Part shown: piece after piece, positions 44,558 to 51,876 of the stretch
How positions within the stretch are numbered: position 1 is the stretch's first letter
Layout: the number at the start of each line of letters is the position of its first letter
DNA from: Candidatus Planktophila sp.
GTDB taxonomy: Bacteria > Actinomycetota > Actinomycetes > Nanopelagicales > Nanopelagicaceae
Direction of reading: 5' to 3'
Assembly (NCBI GenBank): GCA_030649935.1
Contig: JAUSFN010000023.1
Coordinates: forward strand, 1-54,745
Length of the DNA stretch: 54,745 nt
Translations under genes and position numbers: made by a program
The notes under the pieces: model-generated
What the model saw: the letters and a program-made list of their open reading frames with translations, nothing else
What the model was told of the DNA's origin: nothing
Database searches by the model: none

Positions 44558-45168
44558 CCCGTGTTGTGATTATCGATGATCATGTAATTGTGCGCGAGGG
44601 ACTTAAACGTGCATTAGAAAACCACAATCACGTAGTAGTTGCCGAAGCTGCTACTTTGACCGAAGCACGTGCGCAAATCGCCCACACAAACCCAGATGTA
44701 ATAGTGGTAGATTTAAATCTTCCAGATGGAAGTGGTTTCGATTTAATCACGTGGGCTCGAGGCATCTCAAAGAGTTTGGGAATAGTTGTTCTCACACTCA
44801 ACGACACGGATGCCCATGTGATTGCCGCCATGTCGGCTGGTGCAAGTGCATATATTTTAAAATCCAATCCCCTCTTGGAATTACTAGCCGCCATCGATCA
44901 TTCCGTAATATCACCTCTTAGTTTTACTGCACATGGATTATCGGTGGCACTTGCGAACAAAGAGCGAAAATTTGGACTGACCTCACGAGAATTTGATGTA
45001 TTGGCTTTACTGCCAAGTGGAGCATCAACAAAAGAGATCGCCGCTAATCTCTTCTTAAGTTCGGCCACTATTAAAAGCCATTTAGCATCAATTTTTAGAA
45101 AGTTAGAGGTAACGAATCGCACAGCCGCGGTCGGTAAAGCACGTAAGCATAATTTAGTATCTGAGTAG
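44554..45168 (+). CDS. NarL/LuxR-family response regulator
   Basis: 204 residues. Receiver domain with the acidic pair Asp 8/Asp 9, phosphoacceptor Asp 53 (VVDLNLPDG), Thr 81 and Lys 103 (AYILKSN), then a linker and a LuxR-type HTH at about 140-195 (LTSREFDVLALLPSGASTKE, then LSSATIKSHLASIFRKL). All catalytic receiver residues are present, so it should accept phosphate from the kinase encoded just upstream (ATGA overlap). Target genes are unknown. Its end overlaps pimB convergently by 15 bases. Confidence 0.92.
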   Translation: MTRVVIIDDHVIVREGLKRALENHNHVVVAEAATLTEARAQIAHTNPDVIVVDLNLPDGSGFDLITWARGISKSLGIVVLTLNDTDAHVIAAMSAGASAYILKSNPLLELLAAIDHSVISPLSFTAHGLSVALANKERKFGLTSREFDVLALLPSGASTKEIAANLFLSSATIKSHLASIFRKLEVTNRTAAVGKARKHNLVSE

Positions 45169-46290
45169 TTTTGCGAATTCGTCGGCCCAAATTTGCCAAC
45201 GCCATTTCTCGACTACCCAACGTCGACCTTCTAAACCCATGGAGTGCGATTGGGTTGGATTATTGAGCATCTGGATTGCGGCACTGGCAATTGCAGCGCA
45301 ATCTAAACCATCGACAACTACACCTGTTTCACCATCTATGACTGCATCTGGTGCCCCACCTGAAGCGCCAGCAATTACAGGCAAACCACACGCACTCGCT
45401 TCAAGATAGACAATTCCTAGACCTTCTACTTCAAGACCGGCAAATCTGGAACGCGAGGGCATCGCAAAAATTTCTCCACAACATATGTAGTTGGGCAATT
45501 GCCCAAATTGGATTCGCCCAATAAAAGTTACGTAATCCTCCAGATGGAGTTTTCGTGCGAGTTTCGTAAGGTGGTCGCGGTATGGCCCTTCGCCAACGAG
45601 TAAAAGGTGAGCGTTCGGTATTTCTTGAATAATTGCTGTCATTGATTCGATAAGTTTGTCCTGACCTTTGCGATGGACTAGGCGACCAACACTAACAATA
45701 ATTCTCTTCTCACTAAGTCCCAGTGAGGCCTTAAGTTGCGTTGAATCAACTGGCGAGAAATGCTCAGTATCAATTCCCGGTGCAATTTTCACCATTGTCG
45801 ATGCAGCACGTGAAGTTAAGGAACGTGAAATTGCACGGCGAGTAAACTCTCCGAGATAAGTCAGGACGTCCGTTGCCGAACCAATGCGACGCATTATTAA
45901 ATTAAATGGAAAAACCTTGGACCACCACACCTCATGACCATGGGTTAGCGCGATAACTCTCTTGACGCCAGCTCTTCGAAAGGCCGCCGACATCAATGCC
46001 AGGGGCGCAGCAGCGCCAAAGGTAACAATGTCAGTTTCTAACTCCTTGATTACTCGAGAAATCGAATGGCTGACTCGAGGCGTTGGTAGAAGTATTTTTG
46101 CAGGGTCACGTATGACTTTTACACCATAATCTGCCTGCCAAGAGGCGTCATACTCTCGCGTATCACCTTGAGAAGATGTGTACACCGTAATAGGAGAATC
46201 TGTTGAGTGTTCAATTAAACCCATAATGAAGCTTTCGATTCCCCCTGCTCTGGGACCAAAATCATTAGTTACAAAAAGTATTTTCTTCAA
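45154..46290 (-). CDS. pimB: GT4 glycosyltransferase, PimB'-type PI mannosyltransferase
   Basis: 378 residues, GT-B fold. N-terminal VTNDFGPRAGGIESFIMGL fits PimB' (GDP-mannose-dependent, second mannose on PIM1), and the donor-site block VGRLVHRKGQDKLIE with EGLGIVYLEASACGLPVIAG (E-x7-E) is intact. It acts at the cytoplasmic face of the membrane. Position beside fadD matches Rv2188c in M. tuberculosis. The start is TTG, overlapping by 3 bases the stop of a tiny upstream frame at 46287-46391. Specificity is inferred from family and synteny. Confidence 0.88.
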   Translation of the reverse strand: MKKILFVTNDFGPRAGGIESFIMGLIEHSTDSPITVYTSSQGDTREYDASWQADYGVKVIRDPAKILLPTPRVSHSISRVIKELETDIVTFGAAAPLALMSAAFRRAGVKRVIALTHGHEVWWSKVFPFNLIMRRIGSATDVLTYLGEFTRRAISRSLTSRAASTMVKIAPGIDTEHFSPVDSTQLKASLGLSEKRIIVSVGRLVHRKGQDKLIESMTAIIQEIPNAHLLLVGEGPYRDHLTKLARKLHLEDYVTFIGRIQFGQLPNYICCGEIFAMPSRSRFAGLEVEGLGIVYLEASACGLPVIAGASGGAPDAVIDGETGVVVDGLDCAAIASAAIQMLNNPTQSHSMGLEGRRWVVEKWRWQIWADEFAKLLRY

Positions 46291-46391
46291 TATCTATGCG
46301 CCTTGACTAATGGTTTGCTACCTAATAATCCACGTACAGCCACAATTGCTAGAGCCGAAAACGCAGCAAAAACATCTTTGGGTGCATACAT
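46287..46391 (-). CDS. Possible 34-residue leader peptide/small membrane protein before pimB
   Basis: Reverse-strand frame of 34 codons: it begins MYAPKDVFAAFSALAIVAV, with a hydrophobic helix at about 8-22, and ends with a basic tail. The TGA stop overlaps the TTG start of pimB as TTGA, the same coupling style seen throughout this genome. A weak GAGG lies directly before the ATG, too close for an ideal ribosome-binding site. No family is recognised. It may be a translated upstream frame that sets pimB expression. Confidence 0.4.
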   Translation of the reverse strand: MYAPKDVFAAFSALAIVAVRGLLGSKPLVKAHRY

Positions 46392-46482
46392 ACCTCACAG
46401 GCTAACTCTCTTTACGGCTTGGGCTCAACTCATGGAGCGAGGATGGCCGCAGAAATAGCGCCAAAACTGGAATGCTACTGCC

Positions 46483-46974
46483 ATGAGTACCTCAGCCTCA
46501 CTTGTAGTAGGCGCAGATGGCTCGACCACAAAATCTGGCTCTTCCCGCGGAGTCAGTTCAAGGGCAGATCGTACGGTTTTTCTTGAACGCCGACGGAACT
46601 TTGATGCCATCCTAATCGGTGGAAATACGGCACGGAGTGAACCGTACAGTTTTTCGCCAGTACCTCTCATTGTGATTTCGCGATCGAGAATAAATCCGCT
46701 TCCCGAAAATCCTAATGTACATCTATGGAACACATCTCCAGCTCAAGCCATAAACCGTGCGCGCGTCGAATTTGGAAAACGAATTCTAGTTGAGGCCGGT
46801 GTGGAGATAATAAAAGAACTTCTCGCCGATAAATTAATTGATGAGTTTTTTCTAACTGTTACTTGCGAACAAGATGGCGAAAACTATATTGATTGGAGAG
46901 AAATCCTAAATAGCTTTGCACAGTGTGATAAGAGCGAGATAGATGAGACCCTCTTTTTTCATGCCTACAACTAA
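46483..46974 (+). CDS. RibD C-terminal-type reductase, compact
   Basis: 163 residues. VVGADGSTTKSGSSRGVSS and FDAILIGGNTARSEPY match the N-terminal part of RibD_C pyrimidine reductases (S/G-x-D-G and G-x-x-T-x-R-x-E-x-Y), and ILVEAGVEIIKELLADKLID matches the G-G-x-x-L core with Ala for Gly. Normal members have about 220-260 residues, so this one is short by roughly a third in the middle. Likely an NADPH-dependent reductase related to riboflavin synthesis or dihydrofolate reductase; activity uncertain. Convergent 4-base overlap with the EamA gene. Confidence 0.7.
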   Translation: MSTSASLVVGADGSTTKSGSSRGVSSRADRTVFLERRRNFDAILIGGNTARSEPYSFSPVPLIVISRSRINPLPENPNVHLWNTSPAQAINRARVEFGKRILVEAGVEIIKELLADKLIDEFFLTVTCEQDGENYIDWREILNSFAQCDKSEIDETLFFHAYN

Positions 46975-47810
46975 AATGCTGAAATCACTGCAACTCCAGC
47001 AACTGCCAAAACTATCCCAATATATTGAATGCGATGTAACCGCTCATGTAAGAATTTAAAGGCCAAAACTGCAGTAGCTATGGGATACATTGAACCCAAA
47101 ACCATTGCCACGGATACAGAACCTCTATTACAGGCGATACCTAAGAGTAGATTGGCTAGAAAATCAGCTACTCCGATGAAAAATAAACTTGGATACTCAC
47201 TTTTTGTGAATCCACCGAAACTTCGAGCACGAAGTGCAATACCCATCGTCACAAAAAATGTGGCGGCGCGCATTGTTACCATTGTCATTAATGCACTTGA
47301 CTGGGATCCAATTGAAATGAATGTCAACGAAGTTCCAAAACCAACTGCAGCACCAACTGCAAGTAGCAGTGGGCGCAAAGGCAAGCCTTGTCTGAGCTCC
47401 GGACCGCTGGCACAAAAGGCACCTGACAACGCCAAAATAATTCCGAACGAAGTTATAAGCGATAGTGACTCACCATTGATTAAGGCATAGCCCAGCGGAA
47501 TCACCGCACTCAGAGCGCTAATAGGAGAAACAACTCCCATGCTTCCTGAAGCTAACCCGGCATATAAACAGATAAGACCGAAGTAGCCAAAGAAACCTGC
47601 ACCGATACCAGAAAGCAGGTACCCATCTGTGCCAAAGGCTTTAGCACTCCCATCACCTGAGATAAGAACAAGAAAAACTCCGAAAAAAAGACCTAAAACC
47701 TGTGAGGCACCTAGAACGGCGATTGGGGCATGCTTCTTACTTAAACGCCCACCTTCAAAATCGGCCGTGCCCCACAAAAAACTAGAAAGGAGCGCTAAAA
47801 ACGGGGTCAT
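46971..47810 (-). CDS. EamA/DMT family membrane transporter
   Basis: 279 residues, about ten helices in two repeats. The start MTPFLALLSSFLWGTADFEGG has the family's W-G-[TS] helix, and the second repeat has the equivalent pattern with ERLHRIQYIGIVLAVAGV as the final helix region. Substrate unknown. Different in detail from the EamA protein at 3608-4471 (they share only the fold pattern). Divergent from DUF3000 over 60 bases. Confidence 0.85.
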   Translation of the reverse strand: MTPFLALLSSFLWGTADFEGGRLSKKHAPIAVLGASQVLGLFFGVFLVLISGDGSAKAFGTDGYLLSGIGAGFFGYFGLICLYAGLASGSMGVVSPISALSAVIPLGYALINGESLSLITSFGIILALSGAFCASGPELRQGLPLRPLLLAVGAAVGFGTSLTFISIGSQSSALMTMVTMRAATFFVTMGIALRARSFGGFTKSEYPSLFFIGVADFLANLLLGIACNRGSVSVAMVLGSMYPIATAVLAFKFLHERLHRIQYIGIVLAVAGVAVISAF

Positions 47811-47870
47811 AGAGGGAAGGGTACCGCCCCGCCTCCCGCGAATTTCACGCCTAATACATACTCTAGGTGA

Positions 47871-48449
47871 ATGGATGCCAATGGCTTCGAGAGATTATTA
47901 GTTCAACTCCGCAGCTTTACTCCTCGTGTCGAAATCCTCCTTGAGGAGGTTCCAGCGCCACAGAAACTTGCCACCTACGCCTTCGCGTTTTCGGTAGATG
48001 TAAGCAATGGAAAGCTCGGTAGTGAAGAGGATGAACTAGCCTCTGGCCGCTTTGTTTTACTCCATGAACCAGGTGGGCAAGAGAGTTGGGAAGGAGAATT
48101 TCGCTGCGTAACTTTCGTGCGTGCCGATGTCGATTCGGCGATGGCTCAAGATCCGCTTTTGCCTGAATTTGGATGGGGCTGGTTTTTGTCAGCACTTGAA
48201 TCGGCAGAGTGCACTATCGCTGCACCAAGTGGAACCGTCACACGAGTATCAAGTGCCTCATTCGGAAAATTATCACCTCGTCATGATGAATCCGAGATTG
48301 AGATTCGGGCATCATGGACTCCAATAATTTCAGATCCATCAGAGATATTGAATCACATCTCCGGTTGGTGCACGCTCATCGCAGAGGTCGCCGGTCTTGA
48401 AGAGATTGCGCCGGGAGTTTCGATAATATCTCCTGCTCGAGCTCGTTAG
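47871..48449 (+). CDS. DUF3000 protein
   Basis: 192 residues, soluble. The family blocks are RPEVEIEEVPAPQKLAPYA-like, here VEILLEEVPAPQKLATYA, then GRFVLLHEPGGQESWEGEFR in two parts and PEFGWGWFLSALES. Function unknown, but conserved in actinobacteria and in M. tuberculosis Rv2680 directly upstream of the RNase D-like gene, as here. The RNase D gene starts 8 bases after its stop, so the pair is co-transcribed. Confidence 0.88.
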   Translation: MDANGFERLLVQLRSFTPRVEILLEEVPAPQKLATYAFAFSVDVSNGKLGSEEDELASGRFVLLHEPGGQESWEGEFRCVTFVRADVDSAMAQDPLLPEFGWGWFLSALESAECTIAAPSGTVTRVSSASFGKLSPRHDESEIEIRASWTPIISDPSEILNHISGWCTLIAEVAGLEEIAPGVSIISPARAR

Positions 48450-48457
48450 TTACATAC

Positions 48458-49882
48458 ATGCAAGAGCTCCAAGAACCTGTTCCTTTGCTGGTGCCATCGC
48501 AAGGTACTCCGCCAGTAATTAACACCGAGCCCTTACTCAAATCTGCAATCACACGACTAGCTGGTGGAACTGGAGCATTTGCAGTTGATGCTGAGCGCGC
48601 CTCAGGTTTTAGATATAGCGCTAGAGCATATTTAATTCAAATTAAGCGAAAAGGTGGTGGTCTGCACTTAATTGATCCAATTCCATTTGGTCCAGCCCAC
48701 CCTTTGCTCGCAGAACTTAACGAACTTCTCAATAGTGACGAAGTGATTTTGCATGCAAGTACGCAAGATCTTCCATGTCTTCGCGAACTTGGAATTAACC
48801 CAACTCATCTTTTTGATACGGAGTTAGCCGGGAGAATTGCTGGACTTCCGCGCGTTGGACTTGGACCACTTTTGGAATCATTAATGGGTGTAGTGCTTGC
48901 TAAAGAGCACAGTGCTGCAGATTGGTCTACTCGGCCTCTGCCACAAGAGTGGCTGACTTATGCAGCGCTAGATGTTGAACTACTTGTTGAGCTACGTGAT
49001 GCCATGTATGTGATTTTGCAATCAACCGGAAAGTTGGAGTGGGCTGAACAAGAGTTCGCCTCGATTCTCAGAGCTCCACCACCGCCGCCACGTGTTGACC
49101 CATGGCGACGTACATCTGGTATGCATAAAATTAAGCGCCGCGATCACTTAGCTATCATCCGCGAACTGTGGATAGCGCGCGATGCAATCGCCTCAGACCA
49201 AGATATAGCCAGCGGAAAAATTCTCAACGATTCAGCGATTATTGAGCTCACCTTGAGCGCACCAACGACTAAAAAAGAGTTAGAGAAAACGCTGCGCCCA
49301 CTTGGTCTTCGCGCACGGTGGTTAGAAAACTCCTCCACATGGATCGATGCAATTTCTCGCGCAATGGCCCTGCCGGAAGAAAAATGGCCTGCGATGCGAA
49401 GTACCGTAGATACTTTGCCGCCCCTAAAACTGTGGCGAGATAGGTTCCCTGAAAAATTCGCACCGCTCTCGCATGCACGCGCACTCATTGAAGAGTTAGC
49501 CACGGCAAACTCGATTCCCGTTGAAAATCTGATCTCCCCTGAGATCGTGCGCAGAATCTGCTGGTCACCTCCTGCTCAATCCACCACAATCCGGGATGAG
49601 ACAGCTGTTCGTCTGGCTCTAGCCGAACTAGGAGCTCGTGTCTGGCAGATTGATCTGGTCGCACCGCATTTGGCCGATGCCCTACTAGAGCATGAGCCAG
49701 TCGAAATTGTAGAGCCGGTGAGTGAAATCACCGCTAAAAGTAATAGAATTACGCAACAAAAGAATTGCGTAATTCCCCTCTTTGAATTAGATTCCTCGGA
49801 TGCTCAACTCATTCATAATCGCCCTGCGAGAGGGCCTAGAGGCGGCATTGATCGTTGGAATACTGATTTCTTACACGATTAA
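48458..49882 (+). CDS. RNase D family 3'-5' exonuclease with HRDC domain
   Basis: 474 residues. The DEDD exonuclease motifs are visible: FAVDAERASGFRYS (first, D-x-E), HASTQDLPCLRELG (second, Asp) and WLTYAALDVELL (third, Y-x3-D). An HRDC-like region follows (LAIIRELWIARDAIASDQD). The protein probably trims RNA 3' ends. Matches Rv2681 by context. Its last 27 codons extend into the FTR1 gene in another frame, an 83-base same-strand overlap. Confidence 0.9.
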   Translation: MQELQEPVPLLVPSQGTPPVINTEPLLKSAITRLAGGTGAFAVDAERASGFRYSARAYLIQIKRKGGGLHLIDPIPFGPAHPLLAELNELLNSDEVILHASTQDLPCLRELGINPTHLFDTELAGRIAGLPRVGLGPLLESLMGVVLAKEHSAADWSTRPLPQEWLTYAALDVELLVELRDAMYVILQSTGKLEWAEQEFASILRAPPPPPRVDPWRRTSGMHKIKRRDHLAIIRELWIARDAIASDQDIASGKILNDSAIIELTLSAPTTKKELEKTLRPLGLRARWLENSSTWIDAISRAMALPEEKWPAMRSTVDTLPPLKLWRDRFPEKFAPLSHARALIEELATANSIPVENLISPEIVRRICWSPPAQSTTIRDETAVRLALAELGARVWQIDLVAPHLADALLEHEPVEIVEPVSEITAKSNRITQQKNCVIPLFELDSSDAQLIHNRPARGPRGGIDRWNTDFLHD

Positions 49883-50618
49883 GGTCGGTCAACGAACTCT
49901 TTTACACTACATCTGGGGTGGGGTCGCCGTAGCCGTCCTGACCAGCGTCGGCTTTGGAACGATCTTAAACTTTACCTCTGCCGAACTCTCTGATCGTGGA
50001 GAAGAGGCCTTTGCAGGCATAACATCGTTATTGGCCGTTGCAGTGGTCACGTGGATGGTTTTTTGGATGAAGCGAACAGCGCGAAATCTGCGTAGCGACT
50101 TAGCTAAAAAAGTAGACAAGGCCGTCTCTGTTGGCCCTATTGCACTGGCGGTTGCAGCATTCCTAGCGGTAGTTCGCGAAGGTCTTGAGACCTCCCTCTT
50201 TGTTTATTCAAACTTTAAGAGCGTGGCTAGTCCACTTAACTCCGCCATTGGATTAACCACAGGTTTTCTCTTAGCGATCGCCTTGGGTTATCTGCTCTAT
50301 CGCAGCACAATTACCTTAGATCTCTCAAAGTTTTTCACCTACACAGGTATTGCCCTCGTAATAGTGGCGGCAGGAGTCCTGTCCTACGCAATACATGAGT
50401 TCCAGGAGCTTGGATTCTTACCTGGCGCCGATGCCTTTGTATGGGATGTGACCGCCGTCATTGCCAAAGAATCACTTCTCGGCGGTCTTTTAGCAGGAAT
50501 GGTCGGTTTTGATACCACGACTTCATGGCTCCAACTTGGAATCTATATTCTCTATCTCATCGCCGTTCTCACTCCATTTCTCTCTAAAGAGCGGAAAAAG
50601 GCGGTTGTAAAAGCATAA
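49800..50618 (+). CDS. FTR1-family iron permease
   Basis: 272 residues, seven hydrophobic helices. Both R-E-G-L-E iron motifs are present: residues 10-14 in IALREGLEAALIVG and 126-130 in VVREGLETSLFVYSNF. This is the EfeU/Ftr1p permease for ferric or oxidised ferrous iron. The partners EfeO and EfeB are not adjacent, so it either acts alone or with proteins encoded elsewhere. No ribosome-binding site is clear; translation may depend on the overlapping RNase D gene. Confidence 0.9.
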   Translation: MLNSFIIALREGLEAALIVGILISYTIKVGQRTLLHYIWGGVAVAVLTSVGFGTILNFTSAELSDRGEEAFAGITSLLAVAVVTWMVFWMKRTARNLRSDLAKKVDKAVSVGPIALAVAAFLAVVREGLETSLFVYSNFKSVASPLNSAIGLTTGFLLAIALGYLLYRSTITLDLSKFFTYTGIALVIVAAGVLSYAIHEFQELGFLPGADAFVWDVTAVIAKESLLGGLLAGMVGFDTTTSWLQLGIYILYLIAVLTPFLSKERKKAVVKA

Positions 50619-50637
50619 TCAAATCGACTCACAAAAC

Positions 50638-50685
50638 CCTTACTGATGGGTAACATATCCCCTAACCATTAGTAAGGAATTCCTT
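50638..50685 (+). promoter_or_regulatory. Hairpin covering the fadA ribosome-binding site
   Basis: CCTTACTGATGG (50638-50649) pairs with CCATTAGTAAGG (50666-50677), 12 base pairs with one G-T wobble and a 16-base loop. The right arm ends in AAGG, the fadA ribosome-binding site, 8 bases before the ATG at 50686. A second palindrome, AAGGAATTCCTT at 50674-50685, competes for the same AAGG. As DNA, the symmetric TTACTGATGG...CCATTAGTAA could instead be an operator for a fatty-acid regulator. Confidence 0.55.
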
Positions 50686-51876
50686 ATGTCACGTTCAGTT
50701 GTGTTAGTTGATGCCGTTCGCACCCCATTTGGAAAGGCCGGCAGTTTATATGCCGGTACTCGCGCAGATGATCTTATGGTCCGCGCAATCCGTGGATTGT
50801 TAGATCGCAATCCACTCGTCGATCGTGCATCGATTGACGATGTCGCAATCGCCGCTGCTACACAAACCGGTGATCAAGGAATGAACATTGGGCGAAGCGC
50901 GGCTTTATTATCGGGCCTACCTAATACCGTTCCGGGATACTCCATTGATCGATGGTGTGCCGGCGCTCTTACTGCAGTCACAACGATTGCCGGCGCGATT
51001 GCAATAGGTGCAAATGAAATCGCAATTGCCGGTGGCGTCGAACATATGGGAAACCATCCAATTGGTGAAGGCTTAGATCCAAATCCACGCTTTTTAGCTG
51101 AACGAATCGTTGAGCAAGATGCTTTGGCGATGGGTGCAACTGCCGAACGATTACATGATCGCTTCCCTAGCATTACTAAACTTCGCGCAGATACATATGC
51201 ACTTAACTCCCAAGTGAAGACCGCTAAAGCATATGCATCTGGTTTCATACAACGCGATTTAATTCCTACTGCTGCCCGTAACGTCGAACTCGGGTGGGCG
51301 ATTGCAACTGTAGATGAACCTCCACGTCCTGCAACTACCATGGAAGGTCTCGCTGGACTTAAAACTCCATTTCGACCTGCCGGCAGAGTCACTGCCGGAA
51401 ACTCATCGGGATTAAACGATGGTGCAACTGCCGCGTTACTTGCAAGTGAAGATAAAGCGATTGAACTCGGATTAACAATAAAAGCTCGATTAGTTACATT
51501 CGCTTTCGCTGGAGTCGAACCTGAAGTTATGGGTTATGGGCCAGTACCTGCAACTATCAAAGCTCTTAAGCAAGCTGGATTAACTATTGAAGATATTGGA
51601 CTCATTGAAATTAACGAGGCTTTTGCCGTGCAAGTTTTAGCCTTTTTAGAATATTTTGGAATCGCAGATGATGATGTTCGAGTTAATCCATTCGGTGGCG
51701 CCATTGCAGTAGGCCACCCCCTTGCATCCTCCGGTGTGCGTTTGATGCTCAATTTAGCTCGAAGTTTTGAAGACCATCCAGAGGTTCGTTATGGAATTAC
51801 CACAATGTGCATCGGTCTCGGAATGGGTGGCACAGTTATTTGGGAAAACCCTCACTTCAAAGGAGATGTTAAATAA
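50686..51876 (+). CDS. fadA: Acetyl-CoA acyltransferase (thiolase)
   Basis: 396 residues. The nucleophilic Cys 91 is in [11 protein letters not shown] (C-A-G where C-x-S-G is commoner), NEAFAVQ holds the conserved Asn, GHPLASSG has His 344, and CIGLGMGG carries Cys 375. It cleaves 3-ketoacyl-CoA in beta-oxidation, and forms a pair with the FadB encoded one base after its stop; together they resemble the alpha2-beta2 trifunctional complex. Preceded by the hairpin at 50638. Confidence 0.93.
   Translation: MSRSVVLVDAVRTPFGKAGSLYAGTRADDLMVRAIRGLLDRNPLVDRASIDDVAIAAATQTGDQGMNIGRSAALLSGLPNTVPGYSIDRWCAGALTAVTTIAGAIAIGANEIAIAGGVEHMGNHPIGEGLDPNPRFLAERIVEQDALAMGATAERLHDRFPSITKLRADTYALNSQVKTAKAYASGFIQRDLIPTAARNVELGWAIATVDEPPRPATTMEGLAGLKTPFRPAGRVTAGNSSGLNDGATAALLASEDKAIELGLTIKARLVTFAFAGVEPEVMGYGPVPATIKALKQAGLTIEDIGLIEINEAFAVQVLAFLEYFGIADDDVRVNPFGGAIAVGHPLASSGVRLMLNLARSFEDHPEVRYGITTMCIGLGMGGTVIWENPHFKGDVK

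Noticed and set aside
46432-46482. In-frame upstream extension of the RibD-C-like gene starting ATG at 46432
   Set aside because: A TAG at 46456 interrupts it; it might be a remnant of a longer N-terminus but the evidence is too thin.
50874-51392. Antisense open frame (172 codons) opposite the thiolase
   Set aside because: No recognisable motif; thiolase active-site residues occupy the other strand.
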